This document shows, one piece after another, positions 63,614-64,000 of a DNA stretch of 64,000 bases. The position numbers and the translations under genes are program-made. Below the pieces are notes generated by a model, which searched no databases, was not told the DNA's origin, and saw only the letters and a program-made list of their open reading frames with translations. Every line of letters starts with the position of its first letter. Position 1 is the stretch's first letter. The stretch comes from Rhodospirillales bacterium. GTDB lineage: Bacteria; Pseudomonadota; Alphaproteobacteria; Rhodospirillales; JAPHRK01. Location: positions 1 to 64,000 of the forward strand of contig JAPHRK010000003.1 of NCBI GenBank assembly GCA_026196105.1, read 5' to 3'.

Positions 63614-64000
63614 TTAGTCCCCCGCTTCTGGTTTTCTTGCAATGATGAAAACGGCCTGCCTTTTCCCTTTGCCTTTAGGCTGCCAATCATATTCAATTGT
63701 AAAGCCTGGTGCCTTTATGGCTTCTCTGAGTTCTTTACTCCCAAATACATTCACTAAAGGGAGGAACCCAAGTGACCTACCTAGAGGACCAAACCATTCC
63801 AGTAGTTTATAGAATTTGAAGAAATCTTGAATACAGGTTGTGCTCGAAACGAATATACCGCCAGGTTTTAGTGTCTTGTATACTTTGGATATGACCTGAT
63901 CTTTGTTTTTCAAGAGGTGTAAAATGCTGAGGCCGAAAATGACATCTATAGATTCTTTCTCAACATCTAGGTCCTCCATGTTGGCTTGCTTGAAGTCGAC
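63614..64000 (-). CDS. Class I SAM-dependent methyltransferase, 5' part beyond the window
   Basis: The last 128 codons of a methyltransferase: VDFKQANMEDL then SIDVIFGLSILHLL, then LKPGGIFVSST and a C-terminal RQAVFIIARKP. The frame continues in phase through base 64000, so the N-terminus with motif I lies outside the window. Ubiquinone/menaquinone-type (UbiE/Methyltransf_11) fold. Substrate unknown. It belongs to the accessory-looking tail beside the comM remnant. Confidence 0.82.
   Translation of the reverse strand, partial: VDFKQANMEDLDVEKESIDVIFGLSILHLLKNKDQVISKVYKTLKPGGIFVSSTTCIQDFFKFYKLLEWFGPLGRSLGFLPLVNVFGSKELREAIKAPGFTIEYDWQPKGKGKRQAVFIIARKPEAGD

Overview
The window reads as chromosome of an alphaproteobacterium of moderate GC content, most like the marine Rhodospirillales and relatives (Terasakiella or Magnetovibrio type). 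That placement is an inference from protein flavour and gene order, not from a search. Nearly all genes are housekeeping or core metabolism. I see no rRNA, tRNA, CRISPR array, insertion sequence or phage gene.

Layout. 0.1-8.6 kb: msrQ, a 4-hydroxybutyryl-CoA dehydratase-like protein, lldD, an AT-rich Sel1-repeat protein, mrp (Fe-S carrier with a His-rich linker), and the hflK-hflC membrane protease regulators followed by a DUF2065 gene. 8.6-16 kb: a DegP-type protease, a DUF1015 protein, mreB without mreC/mreD, a LysE exporter, and leuA behind two Leu-rich leader ORFs. 16-26 kb: an oxygen-binding-diiron-type MBL-GAF-GGDEF protein, prmA, uvrD, a CLC protein with CBS domains, a GGDEF protein, a thioesterase and a large unrecognised protein. 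26-32 kb: a methionine operon (ArsR-methyltransferase regulator, metF, metH) behind a perfect inverted repeat with 24-bp arms. 32-39 kb: mlaA-mlaC, a 57-aa membrane protein, a MarR/O-methyltransferase divergent pair, a Gfa-like protein and ettA. 39-47 kb: a dCache-GGDEF protein, an MFS transporter, a tungsten-type aldehyde ferredoxin oxidoreductase with a MoaD-like partner, an unknown protein and an EAL-CBS-GGDEF protein. 47-57 kb: asd behind a Thr/Lys-rich leader ORF, a DUF2333 gene, an nfuA-like gene, a Bax-like glucosaminidase, a polysaccharide deacetylase, an AAA ATPase, argG and rlmN. 57-64 kb: the envelope cluster lpoA-like | rsmI-yraN-dolP-like, a SirB1-like gene, gshB, then an accessory-looking tail with a DUF5677-like gene, a 5' remnant of comM and a partial methyltransferase.

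Themes. (1) Amino-acid genes carry visible cis-regulation: Leu-rich leaders for leuA, an aspartate-family leader for asd, and a long operator-like repeat for the met operon. (2) Four c-di-GMP proteins with different sensor modules lie within about 31 kb. (3) Several envelope functions are present (DegP, HflKC, Mla, MreB, LpoA/DolP-like, Bax). (4) The right end shows a broken comM start next to accessory genes, which suggests an insertion or deletion at a locus known elsewhere as an island hotspot. Start codons were chosen by Shine-Dalgarno spacing and signal-peptide position and differ from the longest ORF in many entries.
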